Shown in pieces: positions 14,965-22,766 of a DNA stretch of 39,800 bases. The notes below the pieces were generated by a model, which did not search any database, was not told the origin of the DNA, and saw only the letters and a program-made list of their open reading frames with translations. Made by a program: the position numbers and the translations under genes. The stretch comes from Archaeoglobus sp. (GTDB lineage Archaea; Halobacteriota; Archaeoglobi; Archaeoglobales; Archaeoglobaceae): the NCBI GenBank assembly GCA_017656505.1, contig JACDNU010000021.1, forward strand, positions 1 to 39,800, read 5' to 3'. Within the stretch, counting starts at the first letter, position 1. Each line of letters begins with the position of its first letter.

Positions 14965-15735
14965 ATGATCGTTGCAGGAATTGATGTGGGGTCGAAGTTC
15001 ACGAAGGTTGTGATCGTTAATGATGCAAAAGAAATCTTAGGGTATTCTAACATAAGAACGGGGATGGATCATCATAAAACTGTTGAGGAGGCTTTGAATG
15101 AAGCTTTAAAGAATGCGAATCTTAAAAGAGAGGATATCAACAAATTCGTCGCAACGGGCTTTGGGAAGATCTCTGTTCCCTTTGCAGACTCGGAAATAAC
15201 CCAAGTGGTTGCAGCTGGGAAGGGAGCACACTTCGTGTGGCCAACCGTTAGAACGGTCATAGAGGTTGGAGCGGAGGAGTCAAGAGCGGTAAAGGTTGGA
15301 GATGACGGGAACATAAAGGACTTCGCTCTCGCAGATAAATGTGCTGCAGGAGCGGGATCTTTCGTTGACGCGATGGTAAGATACTTGGAAGTTCCATTGG
15401 AGGAGTTCGGGAAAATATCTCTGGAGGCTAAAGAGAGTGTTCCGATGAACGCCCAGTGTGTTATCTTTGCAGAGTCAGAAGTTGTGTCACTTTTGCATGC
15501 CAACTATCCGAAACCGGAAATCTCAAGGGCAATTCACGATGCAATCGCCGATAGGGTTGCTTCGATAGCGAGAAGAGTGGGAATAGAAGATGACGTGGTT
15601 CTAATAGGCGGTCTTGCAAATGATATCGGTTTCGTCGATTCAATGAAAAGGGAGCTGGGAACGGAAGTTTATGTGCCAGATAAGATTGCTCCTGAGCTTG
15701 TGCCAGCCCTGGGAGCAGCGATAGCAGAGCTTTAG
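14965..15735 (+). CDS. bzdP: benzoyl-CoA reductase activator ATPase subunit (BcrD/BzdP-type)
   Basis: This is a 256-residue ASKHA ATPase. It has phosphate-1 DVGSKFTK (7-14), TGFGK (64-68), cluster cysteines C126 (KCAAGAG) and C165 (AQCVIFAESE), and LIGGLAND. In the phosphate-2 motif the usual GGQDSKA is replaced by GAEESRA (102-108). As I recall, that variant also occurs in the BcrD-like subunit of bacterial enzymes. GGAGGTGG precedes ATG 14965; the TTG at 14962 is less likely. It would form a heterodimer with the next gene product around one bridging [4Fe-4S] cluster, coupling ATP hydrolysis to electron transfer. Whether it equals bzdP or bzdQ is judged mainly from gene order. Confidence 0.85.
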   Translation: MIVAGIDVGSKFTKVVIVNDAKEILGYSNIRTGMDHHKTVEEALNEALKNANLKREDINKFVATGFGKISVPFADSEITQVVAAGKGAHFVWPTVRTVIEVGAEESRAVKVGDDGNIKDFALADKCAAGAGSFVDAMVRYLEVPLEEFGKISLEAKESVPMNAQCVIFAESEVVSLLHANYPKPEISRAIHDAIADRVASIARRVGIEDDVVLIGGLANDIGFVDSMKRELGTEVYVPDKIAPELVPALGAAIAEL

Positions 15736-15747
15736 GGGGTGAAGAAA

Positions 15748-16635
15748 ATGGAGGCGATTCAGGAGAGTGAATATTGGAGATGGCCGGAAACCGTTTGGGT
15801 GGATGAGAGCAAGAACTGGAAGGAGGCTGAGGTGATAAGCTGCGGAATAGATCTCGGTTCGGTAAGCTCACAAGCAGTTATAATGCTTGATGGGGAGCTT
15901 TACGCTTACTCAAATCTTAGAACGGGTTCAAGCAGTGCAGCAAGCTCTGAAAAGGCTCTGAAGTCTGTGCTTGAGAAGATCGGAGACATGAAGATGGAGG
16001 ACATCCACTACATAGTCGGAACGGGCTATGGAAGAGTTAGCATACCTTTCGCCCAGAAAACTATAACGGAGATAGCATGCCATGGAAGAGGAGCTAACTA
16101 CATTTATGGCCCATCAGTAAGAACTGTGCTCGACATGGGCGGGCAGGATTTGAAGGCAATAAAAATCGACAATCGAGGCAAGGTTGTTAACTTCCTAATG
16201 AACGACAAGTGTGCTGCGGGAACGGGGAGAGGAATTGAGGTCGTTGCCGATTTGCTTTCGATCCCTATAACAGAGGTTGGTGAGCTCTCGCTGAAAGTTT
16301 ATCCAGACGACGAGCCCGAGCCTGTAAGCACGACATGCATAGTCTTCGGCAAGTCAGAGATTCTTGGCCTCATAAGAAAGGGCTGGCCGAAAGAGAGGAT
16401 ACTTGCAGCTTTCTTCAGATCCGTTGCAACGAGGGTTGTAGAGCTGCTTGAGAGAGTAGGAGTAGAGCCGGATTTTGCGATAACAGGAGGAATCTCAAAG
16501 AATCCCGGCGTTACGGTGAGAGTCCAAGATATGCTCGGAATTAAAGCTCTCGAACCAAAATTCGACCCGCAGCTTGCCGGAGCTGTAGGAGCAGCTCTGT
16601 TTGGAAGAGCACTATATCTTAAATCAAAGAAATAA
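15748..16635 (+). CDS. bzdQ: benzoyl-CoA reductase activator ATPase subunit (BcrA/BzdQ-type)
   Basis: This is a 295-residue ASKHA ATPase with a 30-residue N-terminal extension rich in Trp (EYWRWPETVW). The extension is followed by DLGSVSSQAV (35-44), TGYGR (92-96), the canonical DMGGQDLKA (129-137), cluster cysteines C155 (KCAAGTG) and C197 (TTCIVFGKSE), and TGGISKN. The start is ATG 15748 behind GGGGGTGA, which overlaps the previous stop region; a GTG at 15739 is less likely. Its length fits the short Azoarcus-type ATPase subunits rather than the long Thauera BcrA. With the preceding subunit it powers the BzdNO module. Confidence 0.86.
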   Translation: MEAIQESEYWRWPETVWVDESKNWKEAEVISCGIDLGSVSSQAVIMLDGELYAYSNLRTGSSSAASSEKALKSVLEKIGDMKMEDIHYIVGTGYGRVSIPFAQKTITEIACHGRGANYIYGPSVRTVLDMGGQDLKAIKIDNRGKVVNFLMNDKCAAGTGRGIEVVADLLSIPITEVGELSLKVYPDDEPEPVSTTCIVFGKSEILGLIRKGWPKERILAAFFRSVATRVVELLERVGVEPDFAITGGISKNPGVTVRVQDMLGIKALEPKFDPQLAGAVGAALFGRALYLKSKK

Positions 16636-16664
16636 CCCTTTTTATTTTTATTTTGGGGTGGAAT

Positions 16665-17756
16665 ATGGGAAATATAGGAAATTTCGTTTCGATTTTCATC
16701 AATGGAGAAAGAATTGAGGCTGAAGATGGAAAGACAATTCTCGAAGTTGCTCTGGCAAACGGGATTTACATTCCCAACCTCTGCTACCATCCAAATGTCT
16801 CACCGGCTCCAGGAAAGCAAGCAATTTCAGCAGTTTATAGGGGAGAAACTAGAATTGAAGGTAAAGAAGGAGAATATGAGGGTTGTGGCCTTTGTTTAGT
16901 CTCTGCAGATGGGGAAATCGTTAAGGCTTGCATTTACAAAGTGAGGGATGGACTAAAAGTTGAAACCGAGAGCGAGGAGGTAAAAACTCAGAGGAGGAGG
17001 AATCTCTCCAAAATTTTGGCAAATCACCCCCATGTTTGCATAACGTGCAGCTACCGTGAGGGCTGCGATAGGATCCAGTGTACCTTTGGATACCCAGTTG
17101 AGGAAAGATGTTGCGACCTGTTTCCGAAATGCGAGTTAAGATATGTGGCAGAATACATCGGAGTTCCCGAGGATACACCAAAGTACGTTTTCGCTGATCT
17201 GCCGGTTGTAGAGGAAAAGATGTATCGGTGGAACTGGAACTACTGCATAGGCTGCCTGAGATGTATCAGAGGATGTGAAGAGGTTAGGGAGGCAAAAGCT
17301 CTTGCGTTTACAATCGCAGATGGAATTGTGGTGGGAAGAACCGCACCAAGCGACAAGGAGTCGGGTTGCAAGTACTGCGGAGTTTGCGTTGAAATCTGCC
17401 CAACCGGTGTTGTTAGAGACCTAAAGGTTAAGGCAAGTAATAAGTGGAGGGATTCGATCGTAGCTAAGCAATTACCACAGCTTCGGGAGCTGACTCCTTT
17501 AACGGCTGAGGAAGTTGAGAAGGTACCCCAAAAATCGGGTGTTTATCGGATTTATGACGAGAACATGGAGCTCGTTTACATAAAGGGAACACCAAATCTA
17601 AGGGATGAACTGAGAAACGATATTGACAAAGGCGAATATTTCGATTATGAGGAGTACGAGATGTACACGATGAGGGAGAGCGAGCTTATCCAGGAATTTC
17701 TGCAGAAGCATGGCAGAATGCCAAAATATAACGATGAGCTAGAAGATCTTTTCTAA
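16665..17756 (+). CDS. NuoG-like multi-cluster iron-sulfur protein with degenerate GIY-YIG-like tail
   Basis: This is a 363-residue protein. Residues 8-95 are a plant-type [2Fe-2S] domain (C40, C74, C77, C89). Next comes the His-Cys3 [4Fe-4S] motif of NuoG and Fe-hydrogenases (H121, C125, C128, C134). Two further [4Fe-4S] motifs follow (C194/C197/C200/C204 and C235/C238/C241/C245). Residues about 287-355 read GVYRIYDENMELVYIKGTPN and resemble a GIY-YIG fold without its catalytic residues. SD GGGGTGG precedes ATG 16665; a TTG at 16653 is less likely. As the last gene of the reductase operon it is the likely electron-input subunit from ferredoxin or NAD(P)H to the activator ATPases. The tail's role is unknown. 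Confidence 0.85.
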   Translation: MGNIGNFVSIFINGERIEAEDGKTILEVALANGIYIPNLCYHPNVSPAPGKQAISAVYRGETRIEGKEGEYEGCGLCLVSADGEIVKACIYKVRDGLKVETESEEVKTQRRRNLSKILANHPHVCITCSYREGCDRIQCTFGYPVEERCCDLFPKCELRYVAEYIGVPEDTPKYVFADLPVVEEKMYRWNWNYCIGCLRCIRGCEEVREAKALAFTIADGIVVGRTAPSDKESGCKYCGVCVEICPTGVVRDLKVKASNKWRDSIVAKQLPQLRELTPLTAEEVEKVPQKSGVYRIYDENMELVYIKGTPNLRDELRNDIDKGEYFDYEEYEMYTMRESELIQEFLQKHGRMPKYNDELEDLF

Positions 17757-17807
17757 CTTTCTTTGATTCTTCTGATTTTTTTATAAAAATTTTAAAAATT
17801 AAAAAAT
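17757..17807. terminator. bidirectional U-rich terminator region
   Basis: This 51-nt spacer lies between the convergent benzoyl-CoA reductase and qmo operons. On the plus strand it begins with T-rich sequence ending in TGATTTTTTTAT, and the complementary strand also has runs of T. Archaeal intrinsic terminators are U-rich tracts without a required hairpin, so it can stop both operons. Confidence 0.5.
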
Positions 17808-18995
17808 TTAAGCTTCGGTTGCTTGAACTTGGACTGTCTCCTGAGTTAGCTCAGGCATCCTCCCTGTTCTCTTCGCCCAAACGTATGCTAGGCCCCTATA
17901 CATCAGGTGTGCGAATTTCGAGTAGGGGGCATACACCAAGAGCATGAAGACGAAGTAGAGATGCGCCAAGTAAAGCGGATAGGCTATGCTTGCAGCCCCA
18001 GCAAACCTTGATGCTTCCATTAGGATTCCCGTTATCACAACGAGGTACAAGTCCGTTATGAAAAACCAGTCCTGATAGCTCGGACTCCCTGCCACATCAG
18101 ATCTTGAGAGCCTCGCATAGTAAATCCAGCTTACGCCAACGAACACCAGCAAAAAGCCGAGGTTACCGAGGATCTTTACTGGATCGTAGATTGGCAAAGC
18201 TAATTCGTGTATGCCCAACCCATGCATGTAGATTGTTGCTCCAGCTGTCGAAATTGCAAGCAGGATGAAGCCGTAAAAAGCCCCAAGATGGGCCCAGTAG
18301 CGGTAGCTGTTCGTTGTGCACTCTTTGAACCTTGAATGCTTGATTATTTCTAGCAGTGCTTCCCAAAGTTCCGTAAGAAAGCCCTTAGTTTTCTGTTCTG
18401 TTTTTCCTTCAACCCCTCTTTCAACCTCGAAAGCTAAGTCTTGCGACATCCCGATGGCCTTCCAGTACTTGTAGAAGCTTATCAGAGCCACTAGGATCAC
18501 ATAAGCTCCAGCTGTGAGTCCCGCAACTTCAATAGCGAGATCGTTGATAAAGGAACCGAAGATTACGTGCTCCATATCAGGTGTTTTCAGGACTCCCGGA
18601 ATCTGGAGAACGGCAAACATTAGAACTAGCGGTATCAACAAAACTATCGGGAGATACATCGGAGACGTGAAAAGCTTCCCTATGAACTTCGGTGTTGAGA
18701 ATTCGTAGAATATGTAGTTTCTCACCGCATTGAGCACCTCGCCAGGCTTTGCTCCTCTCGGGCAGTAAACTGAGCAGTCGTTGCACTGATGGCACAGCCA
18801 TATATCCGGATCCTTCAGCAGCTTGTCCTTTAAACCCCATTGCGCCCATATCATCTCCTTTCTCGGAAATGGATTGTCATCAGGCGATAACGGGCATACA
18901 ACGGAGCAAGTTGCACATTGGAAGCATTTCTTTAGCGAAGCTCCACCCATTTTCAGTAGGTCATTTACGAAGTTTACATCCGGCTCTACTTTCAT
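17808..18995 (-). CDS. qmoC: QmoC, quinone-interacting membrane-bound oxidoreductase membrane subunit
   Basis: This 395-residue fusion has an HdrC-like N-terminus with two [4Fe-4S] motifs (C24/C27/C30/C34 and C68/C71/C74/C78). An HdrE/NarI-like membrane part follows, with about six hydrophobic segments: roughly residues 113-133, 155-177, 228-250, 268-288, 306-325 and 337-360. It carries histidines (HLGAFYGF, AHLYFVF, FAHLMYR) able to bind heme b. QmoABC transfers electrons from menaquinol to adenylylsulfate reductase. GAGGTGATGGAAA precedes the ATG. It is the last gene of qmoABC, 26 nt after qmoB. Confidence 0.93.
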   Translation of the reverse strand: MKVEPDVNFVNDLLKMGGASLKKCFQCATCSVVCPLSPDDNPFPRKEMIWAQWGLKDKLLKDPDIWLCHQCNDCSVYCPRGAKPGEVLNAVRNYIFYEFSTPKFIGKLFTSPMYLPIVLLIPLVLMFAVLQIPGVLKTPDMEHVIFGSFINDLAIEVAGLTAGAYVILVALISFYKYWKAIGMSQDLAFEVERGVEGKTEQKTKGFLTELWEALLEIIKHSRFKECTTNSYRYWAHLGAFYGFILLAISTAGATIYMHGLGIHELALPIYDPVKILGNLGFLLVFVGVSWIYYARLSRSDVAGSPSYQDWFFITDLYLVVITGILMEASRFAGAASIAYPLYLAHLYFVFMLLVYAPYSKFAHLMYRGLAYVWAKRTGRMPELTQETVQVQATEA

Positions 18996-19021
18996 TTTCC
19001 ATCACCTCAAAAATAAAGAAA

Positions 19022-21295
19022 TTAGAAGCCCTTGTACGGGTTGGCTCCTATCTCTTCAATTTCTTCAATGAACTCTTGGATTATCTGTGGAATCTTGTCG
19101 TAGTCAGAGATTGGCAGCTGAACAACTTTGACTCTCTCCGGCTCCAAAGCAAGCCTTTCAAGGGTCTCTTTTACGTTCTCCATTCTCCTGTTCGCAAGCT
19201 CGCTACCGCGGAGGAAGTGGCACTGGTAGTCTTCACCATACTTGCAGCCTATAAGGATTGCTCCGTCGATTCCTCTAGAGAGAGCATCGGCAACCCAGAC
19301 AACGTTGAATGAACCGAGACATCTCAGCGGGATGATTCTAACGTTTGGATCCCATTCAAGTTTGTTTAAAGCAGCCATATCGAAAGCTGGATAAGCGTCA
19401 TTTTCGCAGACGAAGGCTATGAATCTCAGCCCCTCGTCTTCATCTTCGGGTACGTAGATGCTTTTCACCATCGAACCGATCATGTCAACGCTGTAGTTCT
19501 TGAACGAAATGATCCTCTCTGGACATGCACCCATGCAGACTCCACACCTTCTGCATCTGTTTGGATTCGGTAGAGGCGTTCCCTTTTCATCCTCATCCAA
19601 AGCGCCAAATGGACATTCTTCGGTGCATCGCTTACACTGTGTGCATCTTTGCAGGAAGAATTCGGGATAGCTCAGATCGCCAACCCTCGGGAAGGTTGCC
19701 GCTCCGTTTCCTATCAGCTCCAAAGCCTGCACCGCTTTCAAAGCTGCTCCTGTTGCGTCGTATTCACTCTCCGCAACTCCCATCGGCTGTCTTATTGGGC
19801 CAGCTGCGTATATCGCGGTCCTCCCGCTTTCATACGGGAAGCATATGAAGTTCGAGTCGGAAAATCCGTACTTCAGCGGAGGTAAGTCAGGCCCTTGTCT
19901 ATACTGCAAATTCAGTATTCCCTTATAGTCTTCCAGCGCCTCCCACAACTTGTCCGAAGCAACCATCATACTTTCTTCCGGTGTAGGTTCACCAAGCCCC
20001 ATTAGTTCTCTTGCTTTGAAGTACCTTTTCTGATATTCATAAAGCCTCGGAACCATTCCGGTTGCAAGAACCACGAGATCAGCTTCAATTTCTATGTCTT
20101 CGCCAAGCAATGTGTCAGCAACCTCCACAACCATCTTGCCGTTCGTCTTGTTGACTCCCTTTATCTCGCCTTTTGTAAGAAATACACCCGGATCCTCCTG
20201 AACTCGCTTGTAGAAGTCCTCATACTTTCCAGGGGTTCTTATGTCCTTGTAAATTATGAAGGCCTTTGCATCCGGATTCTGGTTTCTGACATACAAAGCC
20301 TGCTTCAGCGATACCATGCAGCATATCCCTGAACAATAGGGAAGATGCTCCGGATCTCTCTGTCCAGCGCATTGAATGAAGACCACGCTCTTCGCCTCTT
20401 CGCCTGTTGAAGGGACGACTATCTTTCCATTCGCAGCCATCTCTTCCATCTGTACATTTGTGATCACATCTGGATACTTTCCATACCCTAAATGCTCGAG
20501 CTTTGTCGCATCATACGGCTCCCAGCCAGCAGCCACGACTATCGAGCCAATCTTTATCTCTTCCTGCGTGCCATTCTTGCTTATTACAACATCAAACAGC
20601 CCAGGCTGGCCGGAAATCTTTTCAACATAGGATGACGTGAAGACCTTTATCCTCTCGTCCTCCATCACAGCCTTGATCTTCTCATCGATGTCGGGTTTGC
20701 GAAGGTCTCTGAACGGTGGTTTATCTGGTGTGAGCCAAGCGAACTTCTTCACCCAGCCTCCTAATTCCGGCTCCTTTTCAACCAAATAAACATCATATCC
20801 AGCCTTTGCAGCTTCTAATGCAGCTGTTAAGCCAGTAACCCCTCCACCGATGACCAGAACACTCTTTGTAATTTCCTCCTTGTATGGCTCCGGCAGCTCT
20901 GTTTTCTGGGCTTTGACTATTCCCATCCTTATGTAGTCTTCTGCCAGCATCTGTGTATCCTTATCGTTCGGCTTGTGACTCCAGACAACATGCTCTCTGA
21001 GATTTATTCTCTCTACAATAACATCTGGGAAGTTGAACGTGTCGAAGTTAACTCTAGGAGAGCATGCAGCAATAATTACGGTGTTAACTCCTTCTTCGAT
21101 GTCTTTCTTTATTAGCTCAACTCCCTCTGGGCCACAGAGGAATTCGTGAGTTTTGCTTTCAACTGAGAACTCTTCATCTGCAACTTCTTTAAGCTTGTCA
21201 ATGTCGAGAGACTTTCCAATCTCACAACCCGTGCATATGTAAAGCATATACTTTTTCTCAACCTTTTCAGCTTTTTCAGCTTCGCCATCTGTCAT
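19022..21295 (-). CDS. qmoB: QmoB, HdrA/MvhD-like flavoprotein
   Basis: This 757-residue HdrA-type protein opens with CTGCEIGK (C21, C24) and a domain ending in IIAACSPR. An FAD-binding fold follows (VLVIGGGVTGLTAALEAA), then two [4Fe-4S] motifs (CTQCKRCTEECP and CRRCGVCMGACP). It ends in an MvhD-like domain with cysteines in RCLGSFN and GCKYGEDYQCHF. It is the flavin/iron-sulfur subunit of the Qmo complex, which faces AprBA in the cytoplasm. ATG 21295 is preceded by AGAGGTGA; the GTG at 21304 would overlap the qmoA stop. The MvhD domain is known to support electron-bifurcation-like or confurcation schemes in relatives. Confidence 0.93.
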   Translation of the reverse strand: MTDGEAEKAEKVEKKYMLYICTGCEIGKSLDIDKLKEVADEEFSVESKTHEFLCGPEGVELIKKDIEEGVNTVIIAACSPRVNFDTFNFPDVIVERINLREHVVWSHKPNDKDTQMLAEDYIRMGIVKAQKTELPEPYKEEITKSVLVIGGGVTGLTAALEAAKAGYDVYLVEKEPELGGWVKKFAWLTPDKPPFRDLRKPDIDEKIKAVMEDERIKVFTSSYVEKISGQPGLFDVVISKNGTQEEIKIGSIVVAAGWEPYDATKLEHLGYGKYPDVITNVQMEEMAANGKIVVPSTGEEAKSVVFIQCAGQRDPEHLPYCSGICCMVSLKQALYVRNQNPDAKAFIIYKDIRTPGKYEDFYKRVQEDPGVFLTKGEIKGVNKTNGKMVVEVADTLLGEDIEIEADLVVLATGMVPRLYEYQKRYFKARELMGLGEPTPEESMMVASDKLWEALEDYKGILNLQYRQGPDLPPLKYGFSDSNFICFPYESGRTAIYAAGPIRQPMGVAESEYDATGAALKAVQALELIGNGAATFPRVGDLSYPEFFLQRCTQCKRCTEECPFGALDEDEKGTPLPNPNRCRRCGVCMGACPERIISFKNYSVDMIGSMVKSIYVPEDEDEGLRFIAFVCENDAYPAFDMAALNKLEWDPNVRIIPLRCLGSFNVVWVADALSRGIDGAILIGCKYGEDYQCHFLRGSELANRRMENVKETLERLALEPERVKVVQLPISDYDKIPQIIQEFIEEIEEIGANPYKGF

Positions 21296-21300
21296 CTTAA

Positions 21301-22572
21301 TCACCTCTTAGCTGTCTGGATTCCTTTCAAAGCTGCAGCTGTTCCCTGTTCCACAACCGATGCGACGTCAGCTGGGCCAAGTGCAACACCAGCAGCATAT
21401 ATGCCCGGCGCATCAAAGCTCGCAAATCCATAGTCGTCGAGCTTGAGCTCCTTAATCGGAAGCTTTAGGTCTGAAAGTTCCGGCTGCATTCCTGTAGCGA
21501 GAACTACCATCTCAACCTCCGTCCTCGTTTTCTCTCCCGTTAGTGTGTTCTCGGCAACCACTACCAGATTTCCATCCTCTCCTTCCTCTATTTTCGCAAC
21601 CTTGCCCTTGATGAACTCGATGTTTTCGTCTTGACTTACTTTGGTATAGAAGTCCTCAAACCTCCCCTGGGCTCTTATATCGATGTAGAAGATGTAAACC
21701 TTTGAATCGGGGATCTGCTCTCTCACGTACGTTGCCTGTTTCATTGAAGCGAGACAGCATATGGCCGAGCAGTAAGGTAGATGGTTTTCATCTCTCGAGC
21801 CTGCACACTGCACGAAAGCAATAGTCTTAGGCTCCTTCCCATCGCTCGGCCTTACGATTTTTCCTTTCGTCGGGCCGTTGAAAGCTGCAAGTCTTTCCAT
21901 CATAACATTCGTTATCACGTTCGGGTAAACTCCGAAGCCAAGATTGTCCAGCTTGGTTGCATCATATGGTTTCCAACCGGTAGCGATTACTATGGAATCG
22001 GCCTTGATCCTTATCGTCTTTGGTTCCATGTTCAGATTGATCGCGTCATAGCTGCATACCTCGACACACTTCGCACATTCGAGCTTCTTGCACACCGAAT
22101 CATCAATGACGTACTTCATTGGAAAAGCCAAGTCGTGGGGCAGATAGATAGCTTTAGTCTTGTCCATTCCGTAGTTGAAGTCGTTCTCCCTTTCAACCGG
22201 ACAGACTTCAACACATTCCCCGCATGCAGTGCACTTCTCCAGATCAACGTATCTCGGGTTTAGTCTGATGTCAACATCAAAGGCTCCCGGCTCTCCGCTC
22301 ACATCAACCACTTCGGCCATTGTGAAATACTTGATCTTCGGATTCGTCCTTATTCTTCTGAAGATAATTTCCAAACCGCAGTATGGTGGGCAGAGCTTAG
22401 GGAAATAGCGATAAAGCTGCGCAACCCTTCCGCCGAGATACGGCTTTTTTTCAATCAGATAAACATCGTAGCCAGCCTCTGAAGCTTCCAAAGCAGCACT
22501 CAAGCCAGCCATGCCACCCCCAATAACCAAAATATTTCCGCTTAGCGCCCCTGACGGAATACTATCCCTCAT
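21301..22572 (-). CDS. qmoA: QmoA, HdrA-like flavoprotein
   Basis: This is a 423-residue HdrA-like flavoprotein. The dinucleotide-binding motif is at 18-23 (GGGMAG), with GGRVAQLYRYFPKLCPPYC following. A ferredoxin-like insert comes next (CTACGECVEVCP and CAKCVEVCSYDAI), then the second FAD-binding part (VLATGMQPELSD, GIYAAGVALGPADVASVV). It is the first gene of the qmoABC operon and supplies the shorter soluble subunit of the menaquinol-to-AprBA electron path. The start is ATG 22572 with AGGAGG seven nt upstream; a TTG further upstream (22608) opens the frame but has no SD. Confidence 0.93.
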   Translation of the reverse strand: MRDSIPSGALSGNILVIGGGMAGLSAALEASEAGYDVYLIEKKPYLGGRVAQLYRYFPKLCPPYCGLEIIFRRIRTNPKIKYFTMAEVVDVSGEPGAFDVDIRLNPRYVDLEKCTACGECVEVCPVERENDFNYGMDKTKAIYLPHDLAFPMKYVIDDSVCKKLECAKCVEVCSYDAINLNMEPKTIRIKADSIVIATGWKPYDATKLDNLGFGVYPNVITNVMMERLAAFNGPTKGKIVRPSDGKEPKTIAFVQCAGSRDENHLPYCSAICCLASMKQATYVREQIPDSKVYIFYIDIRAQGRFEDFYTKVSQDENIEFIKGKVAKIEEGEDGNLVVVAENTLTGEKTRTEVEMVVLATGMQPELSDLKLPIKELKLDDYGFASFDAPGIYAAGVALGPADVASVVEQGTAAALKGIQTAKR

Positions 22573-22609
22573 GTTATGCCTCCTGTTTTTAACCTCTTGA
22601 TTTTCCAAT

Positions 22610-22653
22610 CCGATAACTTAAAAGCTTTATCTTATTCGATCTAAATAAAACGG
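22610..22653 (-). promoter_or_regulatory. probable promoter region of qmoABC
   Basis: Two AT-rich candidate TATA boxes lie upstream of qmoA, read on the minus strand: GCTTTTAAGTTAT (about 22613-22625) and CGTTTTATTTAGATCG (about 22638-22652). A terminator-like structure sits between aprA and this region, so a separate promoter is expected. Which box is used is not decided. Confidence 0.35.
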
Positions 22654-22670
22654 ATTTGATAAAATCAGAA

Positions 22671-22756
22671 TCAAAAAGAAAATAAAAAGAATAATGCGGT
22701 GAAAGGGGGTTGGTTTTAAAAAAATTAGAAGGTTTGTTCAACCCCCATTCACGCAT
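22671..22756 (-). terminator. strong hairpin plus U-rich tract after aprA
   Basis: Two arms at 22694-22712 and 22739-22756 pair as ATGCG/CGCAT, TGAA/TTCA and GGGGGTTG/CAACCCCC: 17 base pairs with one bulge and one mismatch, around an A/T-rich loop of 26 nt. Reading on the minus strand, a T-rich tract (TTATTCTTTTTATTTTC) follows directly. This should terminate or attenuate the sat-apr transcript before qmoA. Confidence 0.75.
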
Positions 22757-22766
22757 CTTACCGCCT

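Noticed and set aside
15072-15503. Minus-strand frame opposite the activator ATPase
   Set aside because: It is Ser/Thr/Ala-rich shadow coding with no SD or motif.
14965-16635. The two ATPase genes considered as a recent duplication
   Set aside because: They differ in phosphate-2 motif and N-terminal extension and match the two distinct ATPase subunits expected in a benzoyl-CoA reductase.
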